61,513 nt of DNA, taken from JAHIYU01 sp964476155. Its GTDB lineage: Bacteria; Krumholzibacteriota; Krumholzibacteriia; LZORAL124-64-63. Shown piece after piece: positions 1 to 7,538 of this stretch; positions within the stretch are counted from its first letter, which is position 1, and each line of letters begins with the position of its first letter. Under the pieces are notes generated by a model. That model was not told the DNA's origin, made no database searches, and saw nothing but the letters and a program-made list of their open reading frames with translations. The stretch spans positions 1-61,513 of the forward strand of contig CAYYYS010000014.1 of assembly GCA_964476155.1 (NCBI GenBank), read 5' to 3'. The translations under genes and the position numbers were made by a program.

Positions 1-41
1 TCCGTCTTTTTGCGGGTCTTGTTCCACAGGGAGGGGCTTCA

Positions 42-66
42 TCGCAAATGCCTCGCAAATGCCTCG
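42..66. repeat. 11-bp tandem repeat upstream of the first gene
   Basis: The unit TCGCAAATGCC occurs twice head to tail (42-52 and 53-63), followed by a partial third TCG. It lies just upstream of the putative -35 box at 69. It could be replication slippage or a regulator site; the sequence does not say which. Confidence 0.6.
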
Positions 67-68
67 GG

Positions 69-96
69 TTGACATTGCGCCCCGCTTCGGTATGTT
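69..96 (+). promoter_or_regulatory. Putative sigma-70 promoter for the M23 peptidase gene
   Basis: A perfect TTGACA (69-74) is followed after 16 bp by TATGTT (91-96). The start codon at 152 lies about 50 nt beyond the expected transcription start. Box quality is good, but this is pattern matching only. Confidence 0.5.
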
Positions 97-151
97 ATGG
101 GTTCTCCTAGGCCATATGTACTGATTTCATCCCGGCAGGTCCGCGTTCTCA

Positions 152-1072
152 ATGCTGCGCAAGAAATACACTTTTCTTTACGTACCCGAGGACCATAGCG
201 CAACGCGCGAATTGAACGTGCCGCGTTTCATCGCCATGCTCGGTGGCCTGGGGACGCTTATTCTGCTGTCCCTGGCCGTGTTTTACGTGCTTGGGCTCGT
301 TCAGGGCTCGAGTTGGTTGCCGGGCGGTTCCCGACTGCAACGAGAGAACGTGCGTCTGGAAGGTGAATTGACCCAGTTGGGCGAGAAGGTCGACGTCCTG
401 CGGGAGCATCTCAACCGGTCCTACAGGTTCCAGGAGATGGTCTCGGTCGCGATCGGGTTGGACCCCGTGGATGCGAACGTGCGGGAGGCCGGCGTCGGAG
501 GGCGATCACCGGTCTGGCCCGAGATCGCCGAGTTGCCGGCAGCGGCGAGGCCGGCGGTGACCCTGGAGCACGATCTAAACAAGCTTCTGAGGCAGGCGCG
601 GATTCAGCACAAGGGTTATCAGGCGCTCATCGACACGTTGTCGTTGCGTCAGACGAGCATCGACCATCTGCCGTCCATTCGTCCGGTGGACATCGGGTGG
701 CTCAGCTCGGGATACGGGTATCGGAAGGATCCCTTCACCGGGAAGTCGAGATTCCATCGCGGTCTGGATTTTTCGGTGCCGACGGGGACGCCCGTGCGCG
801 CCGTGGCTGACGGCGTCATCCTGCAACTGAAGCACGAACGCGGCATGGGCAAGATGATTCGTATCGATCATGGCCATCATCTCAAGACCGCGTACGCCCA
901 CTTGTCCGAATGGACGGTCAAGGTCGGCCAACGCGTGGTCCGTGGTGAAGTCATCGGTCGTTCGGGCAATACGGGACGCTCGACCGCTCCGCATCTGCAC
1001 TATGAAGTCAATGTCGGTGGTCGTCATGTCAACCCCCTGCCGTACATCCTCGACAACTACGCCACGCGCTGA
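152..1072 (+). CDS. M23-family membrane-anchored metallopeptidase
   Basis: Predicted LytM/M23 peptidase of 306 aa, cutting or regulating cell-wall peptide cross-links outside the inner membrane. A short basic N-terminus is followed by one membrane segment (about residues 27-49). A coiled-coil-like stretch (about 62-90) comes next, and the M23 domain fills the last 120 residues. The zinc and catalytic residues are present: HRGLD gives His202 and Asp206, His250 lies in AYAHL, and HLH gives His281 and His283. The anchor-coiled coil-M23 layout is that of the MepM/NlpD-like group, which can be either active enzymes or amidase activators. The full set of ligands argues for an active enzyme. The next gene is an amidase, so the two probably work on the same septal or lateral wall. 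The start has only a weak ribosome site, but the basic N-terminus supports it. Confidence 0.9.
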   Translation: MLRKKYTFLYVPEDHSATRELNVPRFIAMLGGLGTLILLSLAVFYVLGLVQGSSWLPGGSRLQRENVRLEGELTQLGEKVDVLREHLNRSYRFQEMVSVAIGLDPVDANVREAGVGGRSPVWPEIAELPAAARPAVTLEHDLNKLLRQARIQHKGYQALIDTLSLRQTSIDHLPSIRPVDIGWLSSGYGYRKDPFTGKSRFHRGLDFSVPTGTPVRAVADGVILQLKHERGMGKMIRIDHGHHLKTAYAHLSEWTVKVGQRVVRGEVIGRSGNTGRSTAPHLHYEVNVGGRHVNPLPYILDNYATR

Positions 1073-1156
1073 TCTCCTGTTTGCAAGCCCCCCCCGCTGT
1101 GTTATTTTTTTGTCGCCCGGGCCACGCCGGTTCGGGAAGAGGAGCGAAGCCAAGGC

Positions 1157-2488
1157 ATGATGCCCCGGGAAGCTGTCTTCCGTGGCGGTAGGCGTGTATC
1201 TGCATGTCTACCGATCCTGTGTATGTTCCTGCTTGTATGGTGTGAACTCGTGCCGTGCGCCCAGGCCGGGGTCGAAGTGCGGAAGATCCGCTTTTGGACT
1301 TCGCCCGGCAGCACGCGGGTCGTCCTTGATCTCTCGGGTCCGGCTTCCTACGACCTGCGTCGGGTCAGCCATCCCGAACGGATCGCGATCAACATCGCCG
1401 ACGCCACGTTTCGCGAGGACGGCACCATCGTGGTGGGTAACGGTGCGATCCGCCGCATCCGGCGCAACGCCACGGCCGACAAGGTCCAGGTCGTGCTCGA
1501 TCTCATCGCCGACCTGGATCACCGGCACTTTTTCATGCAGGCCGACGAGAATCGACCCGATCGCATCGTGATAGACGTTTTGCGACGGGAGCGTGAACCG
1601 GATCCGGTGACGGCGATCAAGCCGGAGTCCACAGGGACCGGATCGATCGTCACTGTGATCATCGATCCCGGTCACGGCGGTATGGATCCGGGTGCCATCC
1701 GCGCGGGCGTGCGTGAAAAGGACGTGGTGCTGGGAATCGCGGCGGAACTGGCGCGGCTCCTGAATGCACGGGAGGGCTACACGGCGATTCTAACGCGCGA
1801 GGGGGACTACTTCGTCAGCCTGGCCGAACGGGTCCAGTTCGCGGAGAGGTCGGAAGGGGATCTGTTCCTGTCGATCCACGCCAACACGTCGGACAACACG
1901 TCGGCCTCGGGTATGGACGCGTTTTTCCTGACGCTCGAGAAGGCGACCGACAGCGAGGCCCAGGCCCTGGCCGACAAGGAGAACGCCGCCGACCGCATGG
2001 GGCTGTCGCCCGAGCAACGTCGGGACGACGTGCTGTCCATCCTGATGGATTTGCGCATGAACCGGATCATTGCCCAGTCGGGTCATCTGGCGGAGCATCT
2101 GCTCGGCGCCGCCCGCAGGGATGGGCCGGTGGGCGGGCGGCAGGTCAGACAGGCCGAATTCCACGTGCTGAGGACCATGGCCATGCCGTCGGTCCTGGTG
2201 GAAGCCGCCTACCTGTCCAACAGCGCGGACCGGAAACTGCTGAACAGTCGCGATGGGCAGAAGAAACTGGCACAGGTCCTGATGCAGGGCGTGGTGAATC
2301 ATCTCGGTGACGAAATGCGGTTAGACGAGACCGGTCCGCAAGGCTGGGGCACGCGGTATCGCGTGCGCGTCGGCGACACGCTCTGGAGCCTGGCGAACCG
2401 ATTCGAAACGTCGGTACCGGAAATATTGGAACGAAACGGGATGACGTCCGACCGTCTGGCGGTGGGACAGATGGTGTTGCTGCCGTGA
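1157..2488 (+). CDS. amiC: N-acetylmuramoyl-L-alanine amidase (AMIN + Amidase_3 + LysM)
   Basis: Periplasmic zinc amidase that splits the bond between MurNAc and the peptide stem, as in daughter-cell separation. The 443-aa protein has a signal peptide of about 37 residues ending AQA. An AMIN domain (about 40-130) targets peptidoglycan or the septum. The Amidase_3 domain (about 165-380) follows, with DPGHGG (His173), a Glu in VREKD, His in LSIHAN and Glu in VLVEAAY. A single C-terminal LysM (about 398-443, RVGDTLWSLA) binds glycan. Amidases with AMIN and LysM exist in E. coli AmiC-like and Bacteroidota proteins, so the symbol is by similarity. The preceding M23 gene, 84 bp upstream, is a plausible activator or partner. 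Two Met codons in a row (1157 and 1160) both fit the GAAGAGGAG ribosome site. Confidence 0.93.
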   Translation: MMPREAVFRGGRRVSACLPILCMFLLVWCELVPCAQAGVEVRKIRFWTSPGSTRVVLDLSGPASYDLRRVSHPERIAINIADATFREDGTIVVGNGAIRRIRRNATADKVQVVLDLIADLDHRHFFMQADENRPDRIVIDVLRREREPDPVTAIKPESTGTGSIVTVIIDPGHGGMDPGAIRAGVREKDVVLGIAAELARLLNAREGYTAILTREGDYFVSLAERVQFAERSEGDLFLSIHANTSDNTSASGMDAFFLTLEKATDSEAQALADKENAADRMGLSPEQRRDDVLSILMDLRMNRIIAQSGHLAEHLLGAARRDGPVGGRQVRQAEFHVLRTMAMPSVLVEAAYLSNSADRKLLNSRDGQKKLAQVLMQGVVNHLGDEMRLDETGPQGWGTRYRVRVGDTLWSLANRFETSVPEILERNGMTSDRLAVGQMVLLP

Positions 2489-2528
2489 CGGCGTTGCCGA
2501 TACGGCGGCGGAGGAGGTGTAGGGACGA

Positions 2529-3461
2529 ATGAACCGGCATATTCTGAAGGTGGTCTGCGTCTTCGTCTCGATCCTCATCTGGATACAGGTGGCGTCGAGC
2601 GATATGCGTGTGCGGGAAGCCGATCTGTCGTTGCGTATCGAAGGTCTGCCGGAGACCCTGACTCTCGCGGGCAACGAGTGGCCGGAGTCGATCCGTGTGC
2701 GCGGTCGCGGGAGCAAGTGGCGCTTTTTCCTGTCACGCTATTTCGGCAACCAGCCCGGCGAGGTCGTCGTGGATTTGAGCGGCGTCGAGCCGGACGTGTA
2801 TTACGTGAGGGAACTGACGGCCGCCGACGTGCGGACCTCCCTGACGGAAGTCATGGTTCTGGACACCGCGCCGCTCGAACTCGATGTGGATCATGTGGAC
2901 TCGCTGCGCGTCGTCGTGGACGTTGTGACCCGGGGGGGGCTGCCGGCCGGCTGGATGCTGCTGGCGCCGCCGCGGGCCGAACCCGATTCGGTGATGGTGC
3001 GGGGGCCGTCCAGGTTCCTGTCGACGGCGTTCCGTATCCAGACCGAGCCTGTGGACATGACGCGCGTACAAGGTTCCGGACCGTTAACGCGAGAGCTTGT
3101 CGCCCCCCATGCCCATGTCGAACCGGTATCCGGGACGGTGCGCGTGGTCGTCGAGGCCGTGGCCGTGGACCATCGTGTCTTTGAACACGTGCCGCTGGTA
3201 CCGTTGCTTGACACCGGACAGCTTCATGTCGAGATTTTCCCGCCCGTGGCGAGTGTGGAGATCAGAGGTCCGACCGAGGCCCTTGCGGCGCTTTCGGCCG
3301 CATCCATCTCACTGACGGTGTCGTCGTCGGGGCTCGATCCCGGCGCGCATACGGTACGGCCCGCGGTCATGCTGCCCGAGCACTGCAGCCTGGTTGAACT
3401 GGCCCCGGAGGAATTCATGCTGGTTGTCGGCAGTGGTACGCGACCCGACGACGCTCCCTGA
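2529..3461 (+). CDS. YbbR-domain membrane protein
   Basis: 310-aa protein with an N-terminal membrane anchor (about residues 5-22) and a long extracytoplasmic part built of repeated beta-rich YbbR-like modules. The strong ribosome site GGAGGAGGTG lies 9 nt before the start. In Firmicutes the YbbR protein CdaR binds and tunes the diadenylate cyclase CdaA and is encoded next to it. Here no cdaA is adjacent; the neighbours are the amidase and hisS. The gene may be a cyclase partner encoded apart from its cyclase, or a general envelope protein. YbbR family assignment rests on the anchor, length and repeat pattern; the c-di-AMP link is inference. Confidence 0.7.
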   Translation: MNRHILKVVCVFVSILIWIQVASSDMRVREADLSLRIEGLPETLTLAGNEWPESIRVRGRGSKWRFFLSRYFGNQPGEVVVDLSGVEPDVYYVRELTAADVRTSLTEVMVLDTAPLELDVDHVDSLRVVVDVVTRGGLPAGWMLLAPPRAEPDSVMVRGPSRFLSTAFRIQTEPVDMTRVQGSGPLTRELVAPHAHVEPVSGTVRVVVEAVAVDHRVFEHVPLVPLLDTGQLHVEIFPPVASVEIRGPTEALAALSAASISLTVSSSGLDPGAHTVRPAVMLPEHCSLVELAPEEFMLVVGSGTRPDDAP

Positions 3462-3487
3462 TCGTTCGAACGAGACTGGAGATGAGG

Positions 3488-4762
3488 ATGCCCATCAGAT
3501 ACCGTCGGCCGAAAGGTACGCGGGATATCATGCTCGAGGAGATGCAGCGCTGGCGCTGGTGCGAGGAGCGCTGGCGCGAGGTGCTGGACCGGTTCGGTTA
3601 CGGCGAAGTTCGCACGCCGCTGATCGAACCCACTGACCTGTTCACGCGCTCGGTGGGATCCGGTACCGACATCGTCGACAAGGAGATGTACTCCTTCGAA
3701 ACCAAAGGGAAAGAACGTGTCTCGCTCAGGCCCGAGGCGACGGCGTCGGTCGTGCGCGCCTACCTGGAGAACGGCCTGACCCGCCAGCCCGGCACGCTCA
3801 AGTTGTTCTACATGGGCCCCATGTTCCGTTACGACCGGCCCCAGGCCGGACGCTACCGCCAGTTCCATCAGGTGGGTGTGGAGGCCATCGGCTCGCCGTC
3901 GCCGGTTCTGGACGCGGAAGTGATCCGTACGGCGCTGGCTCTCTTCGAAGCCGTCGACGCCGAGGATCTCAACCTGAAGATCAACACCATCGGGTGTACC
4001 GAATGCCGGCCCGCGTATGTGGACGGGCTCCGGGACTGGGCCCGCCAGAACAAGGACGATTTTTGCGAGACCTGCCAGTCGCGCCTGGAAACCAATCCCC
4101 TGCGACTGTTCGATTGCAAGGAAGACACGTGCCGACTGCTTTTGAAGCGGTATCCGCCCATCAACGAGGCGGTTTGCGGGACGTGCGCGACACATCACGA
4201 GATCGTCTGCAAGACCCTGGACGACCTGTCCGTGTCATACCACCAGGATCACACGCTCGTACGGGGACTGGACTACTACACGCGCACGACCTTCGAGATA
4301 GCCACGGGCGCCGACAAGCGGCAGAGCGCCTTGTGCGGCGGAGGACGTTACGACGACCTCGTCGAACAGTGTGGCGGACCCGCGACGCCCGCGGTCGGTT
4401 TTTCCCTGGGCGTCGAGCGCGCGGTGCAGCATTTATATCCCGATGACGTGGACCTGCAAAGGAGCCGGCAGACGCCGGTGGATATTTATATGGTCAGCCT
4501 GGACGAAGCGGCGCAGGCCTATTCGCTCAGACACGCGGATCGGTTGCGCGGCGTGTGTCGCGTCGAGGTCGACACGTCGGACCGGGGCGTCAAGGCGCAG
4601 ATGAAGGGCGCCAACATGCGCGCGGCCAAGATCGTGATCATCGCCGGCGACGACGAGATCGCCGCCGAAACTTTTCAAGTGAAGAACATGGACACCGGAC
4701 ACCAGCAGGAAGTCGCCAACCGCGAACTCCTGGCGATGGTGCGGGAGGGACTCGACCTGTGA
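3488..4762 (+). CDS. hisS: Histidyl-tRNA synthetase
   Basis: Class II synthetase that charges tRNA-His in the cytoplasm; 424 aa, the usual length. It opens with the RRPKGTRDIM signature, has motif 2 around residues 108-128 (GPMFRYDRPQAGRYRQ) and the histidine-specific RGLDYYTRTTFE near residue 258. Motif 3 (GVERA) and a C-terminal anticodon domain follow. An in-frame ATG at 3482 gives two more residues, but the GGAG at 3478-3481 is spaced correctly only for the ATG at 3488. It overlaps the next gene by 4 bp (GTGA), so hisS and aspS are translationally coupled. Confidence 0.97.
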   Translation: MPIRYRRPKGTRDIMLEEMQRWRWCEERWREVLDRFGYGEVRTPLIEPTDLFTRSVGSGTDIVDKEMYSFETKGKERVSLRPEATASVVRAYLENGLTRQPGTLKLFYMGPMFRYDRPQAGRYRQFHQVGVEAIGSPSPVLDAEVIRTALALFEAVDAEDLNLKINTIGCTECRPAYVDGLRDWARQNKDDFCETCQSRLETNPLRLFDCKEDTCRLLLKRYPPINEAVCGTCATHHEIVCKTLDDLSVSYHQDHTLVRGLDYYTRTTFEIATGADKRQSALCGGGRYDDLVEQCGGPATPAVGFSLGVERAVQHLYPDDVDLQRSRQTPVDIYMVSLDEAAQAYSLRHADRLRGVCRVEVDTSDRGVKAQMKGANMRAAKIVIIAGDDEIAAETFQVKNMDTGHQQEVANRELLAMVREGLDL

Positions 4763-6534
4763 ACGACAAGAAGCTTATACGCACCCACCGGTGCGGCGGC
4801 GTCAATGAGGAGATGATCGGTGAGCCGGTACGGCTGGCCGGCTGGGCGGCCAAGATCAGGGACATGGGCGGTGTGACGTTCATCGACCTGCGGGATCGCT
4901 ACGGCACGGTGCAGATCGTCTTCGAGGACGGGGACCTGCCCGTTGACGGCGGCAACGTGAAGCTCGAATCGGTGATCGCCGTCGCCGGATTGGTGCGACC
5001 TCGGCCCGAGGGCATGGTCAACAAGACCATGCGTACCGGCGCCATCGAGGTGGTCGTCGGGGAACTCGAGGTGTTGAATCCCTGCAAACCCCTGCCCTTC
5101 CAGCTCGATCAGGCCGCCCAGGCTTCGGATGAGCTGCGGTTGAAGCATCGCTACGTGGATCTGCGGCAGCCGCGCATGGCCGAGAATCTGAGGATCCGGC
5201 ATCTGGCCGCCCAGTCGGTGCGGCGCTACTTGTCGGACCGGGATTTCATGGAGATCGAGACGCCGCTGTTGATAAAGACAACGCCCGAGGGCGCCCGCGA
5301 CTACGTGGTCCCCAGCCGTATCCAGCCGGGCAGTTTCTATGCGCTGCCCCAGTCGCCGCAGCTGTACAAGCAGATCCTGATGGTCTCCGGCGTGGACCGC
5401 TATTTTCAGTTGCCGCGCTGTCTGCGGGATGAAGACCTGCGCAAGGATCGTCAACCCGAGCATACCCAGATCGATCTGGAGATGAGCTTCGTGCGCGAAG
5501 AGGAGATCTACGATCTCGTCGAGGGCCTGGTAGCGACCCTGTTCGCCGAGGCGGCCGGTATCGATATCGAAGCGCCTTTCCCGCGGCTCAGTTACCGGGA
5601 CGCCATGGACTCGTACGGATCCGACAAACCGGATCTGCGCTTCGGCTGTCCCATCCAGGATGTGACCGATCTGGTGGGAGGCTGCGGTTTTGGCGTTTTC
5701 GAGGGCGCCGTGGACAAGGGCGGGTCGGTGCGCTGCCTGGTGGCCGGCGACTGTGCGGGCTACAGCCGCAAGCAGATCGGCGAGCTCGAGGAGCTGGCGA
5801 AGAAACGCGGCGCCATGGGACTGGCTTTCGCCAAGGTCGGCGCCGAGGGGCTCGAGGCGGGCATCAGCAAATTCCTGGGCGATGATTTCGCGACCGCCCT
5901 TTGTGATCGCACCGGCGCCAAGGCCGGCGACCTGCTGCTCTTCGGCGCAGGGGCCGACAAGTCCGTGCTGATACCGCTGGGCGCCGTGCGCCTGGCCCTG
6001 GCCGAGCGGGAGGGCTGGATCCCCGAGGGCGCGTGGTCACTCGCCTGGGTGCGCAGCTTCCCCCTGTTCGAAGAGAACGACGACGGCGGTTGGATCGCCT
6101 GTCACCACATGTTCACCATGCCCGACGACGAGAGTCTGGAGAAGGTCGAGAGCGATCCCGGCGCTTGCCACGGACAGCTCTACGACCTGGTGTGCAACGG
6201 CGTCGAACTGGGTTCGGGGAGCATCCGTATCCATCGTCGGGACATCCAGGAGGCCGTTTTCCGCACCGTCGGCATGTCGCAGGATGAATGGGAGAGCAAG
6301 TTCGGTTTCTTCCTCGATGCCCTCGAGTACGGGGCGCCGCCCCACGGCGGCATCGCCCTGGGACTGGACCGCATCATCATGCTCCTGACCGGCAGCGCGT
6401 CGTTGCGGGACGTGATCGCTTTTCCCAAGACCCACATGGCCGCGTCGCCCCTGGATAATTCGCCGGGGCCGATCAGCCCGGCCCAGCTCATGGAACTCGG
6501 ACTGGACATCGTGATCGATAGCGAGGACGCATGA
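4759..6534 (+). CDS. aspS: Aspartyl-tRNA synthetase
   Basis: Class II synthetase of 591 aa, the bacterial type. It has an N-terminal OB-fold anticodon domain (about 1-110), motif 1 (FMEIETPLL), motif 2 (RYFQLPRCLRDEDLRKDRQPE), the bacterial GAD insertion and the C-terminal motif 3 (GIALGLDRI). I chose the GTG at 4759 because GGGAGGGA sits 8 nt upstream and the protein then starts exactly where the OB fold does. Reading further upstream gives low-complexity Arg-rich translation inside hisS. Whether it also charges tRNA-Asn cannot be told from this window. Its stop overlaps the phoH start (ATGA). Confidence 0.96.
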   Translation: MNDKKLIRTHRCGGVNEEMIGEPVRLAGWAAKIRDMGGVTFIDLRDRYGTVQIVFEDGDLPVDGGNVKLESVIAVAGLVRPRPEGMVNKTMRTGAIEVVVGELEVLNPCKPLPFQLDQAAQASDELRLKHRYVDLRQPRMAENLRIRHLAAQSVRRYLSDRDFMEIETPLLIKTTPEGARDYVVPSRIQPGSFYALPQSPQLYKQILMVSGVDRYFQLPRCLRDEDLRKDRQPEHTQIDLEMSFVREEEIYDLVEGLVATLFAEAAGIDIEAPFPRLSYRDAMDSYGSDKPDLRFGCPIQDVTDLVGGCGFGVFEGAVDKGGSVRCLVAGDCAGYSRKQIGELEELAKKRGAMGLAFAKVGAEGLEAGISKFLGDDFATALCDRTGAKAGDLLLFGAGADKSVLIPLGAVRLALAEREGWIPEGAWSLAWVRSFPLFEENDDGGWIACHHMFTMPDDESLEKVESDPGACHGQLYDLVCNGVELGSGSIRIHRRDIQEAVFRTVGMSQDEWESKFGFFLDALEYGAPPHGGIALGLDRIIMLLTGSASLRDVIAFPKTHMAASPLDNSPGPISPAQLMELGLDIVIDSEDA

Positions 6535-7538
6535 CCGAACGGATCGACAGGGTGAGTCTGATGGGACCCGACGAGATCCACGTGTCCCTGGCGGGCGTCG
6601 ACCAGTTCGCGCTGCTCGGGTCCGGTGACAAACACCTCCGGCTGCTGGAGTCCAAGCTGGACGGCACCATCACCGTGCGCGGCGAAAGCATGGTCCTGCG
6701 CGGGCCCCAGGACGCGATCGAAATCCTGAGCGGTGTCGTGGTCAAGTTGATTGACCTGTTGGCGCGGGAGAGCGAGTTGGACGGCGTGTCCGTCAACTAC
6801 ATCCTCGAGCAGCATCTGGCCGGCGAATCGGACAAGACCGTTGAGGAAGGGGAGACCCTGTTCTACGCGCCGAGTACGAGGCGCGCCATCAAGACGCGGA
6901 CGACCGGGCAGCTGGCCTACGTCAAAGCCATCCGCGATCACGACGTGGTCTTTTCCATCGGGCCCGCGGGCACGGGCAAGACCTATCTGGCCGTGGTCCT
7001 GGCCATGGACTACCTCAAACGCGGCTTGGTCGAGCGGATCGTGCTGGTCCGTCCGGCGGTGGAGGCGGGTGAGCAACTGGGTTTCCTGCCCGGTGATCTC
7101 CAGGAGAAGATCGATCCGTATCTGCGGCCCCTGTACGATGCGCTGTCCGACACCATCGGCCCCAGCCGTATCAAGCGGTATATGACCGACGGCGTCATCG
7201 AAGCGGCGCCGCTGGCGTACATGCGCGGCCGTACGCTCAACAACGCGTTCGTTATTCTCGACGAGGCCCAGAACAGTACCCTGGGCCAGATGAAGATGTT
7301 TCTCACCCGGCTCGGTCACCACTCGAAGGCCGTGATCACGGGCGACATCACGCAGATCGATCTGGACGGCGGCAAACGCTCCGGTCTGGTCAGTGTGCGC
7401 GACATTCTCGGCAGCACCGAAGGTATCGCCTTTGTTGAACTGACACGCGTGGACGTCGTGCGGCACCCACTGGTCAAACGGATCGTGGCGGCCTTCAGTG
7501 CAGCCGAGGAACGGGAGAACGGAGCCGGCAAGTCATGA
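6531..7538 (+). CDS. phoH: PhoH-family ATPase
   Basis: Cytoplasmic PhoH-like ATPase of 335 aa, a family linked to RNA metabolism. The N-terminal about 110 residues are a KH-like RNA-binding region. The P-loop is GPAGTGKT with Lys150, and Walker B is VILDEAQN. LVRPAVEAGEQLGFLPGDL is a family hallmark. It overlaps aspS and the following HD gene by 4 bp each. The order phoH-7TM HD-ybeY is widely conserved in bacteria and supports a shared RNA or ribosome role. Confidence 0.94.
   Translation: MTERIDRVSLMGPDEIHVSLAGVDQFALLGSGDKHLRLLESKLDGTITVRGESMVLRGPQDAIEILSGVVVKLIDLLARESELDGVSVNYILEQHLAGESDKTVEEGETLFYAPSTRRAIKTRTTGQLAYVKAIRDHDVVFSIGPAGTGKTYLAVVLAMDYLKRGLVERIVLVRPAVEAGEQLGFLPGDLQEKIDPYLRPLYDALSDTIGPSRIKRYMTDGVIEAAPLAYMRGRTLNNAFVILDEAQNSTLGQMKMFLTRLGHHSKAVITGDITQIDLDGGKRSGLVSVRDILGSTEGIAFVELTRVDVVRHPLVKRIVAAFSAAEERENGAGKS

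Noticed and set aside
4555..4758. 68-codon upstream extension of aspS
   Set aside because: It is Arg-rich shadow translation of hisS; GTG at 4759 has a strong ribosome site and matches the family start.
6180..7466. 428-codon minus-strand frame opposite aspS/phoH
   Set aside because: Antisense shadow of two clear genes in GC-rich DNA, with no family resemblance.
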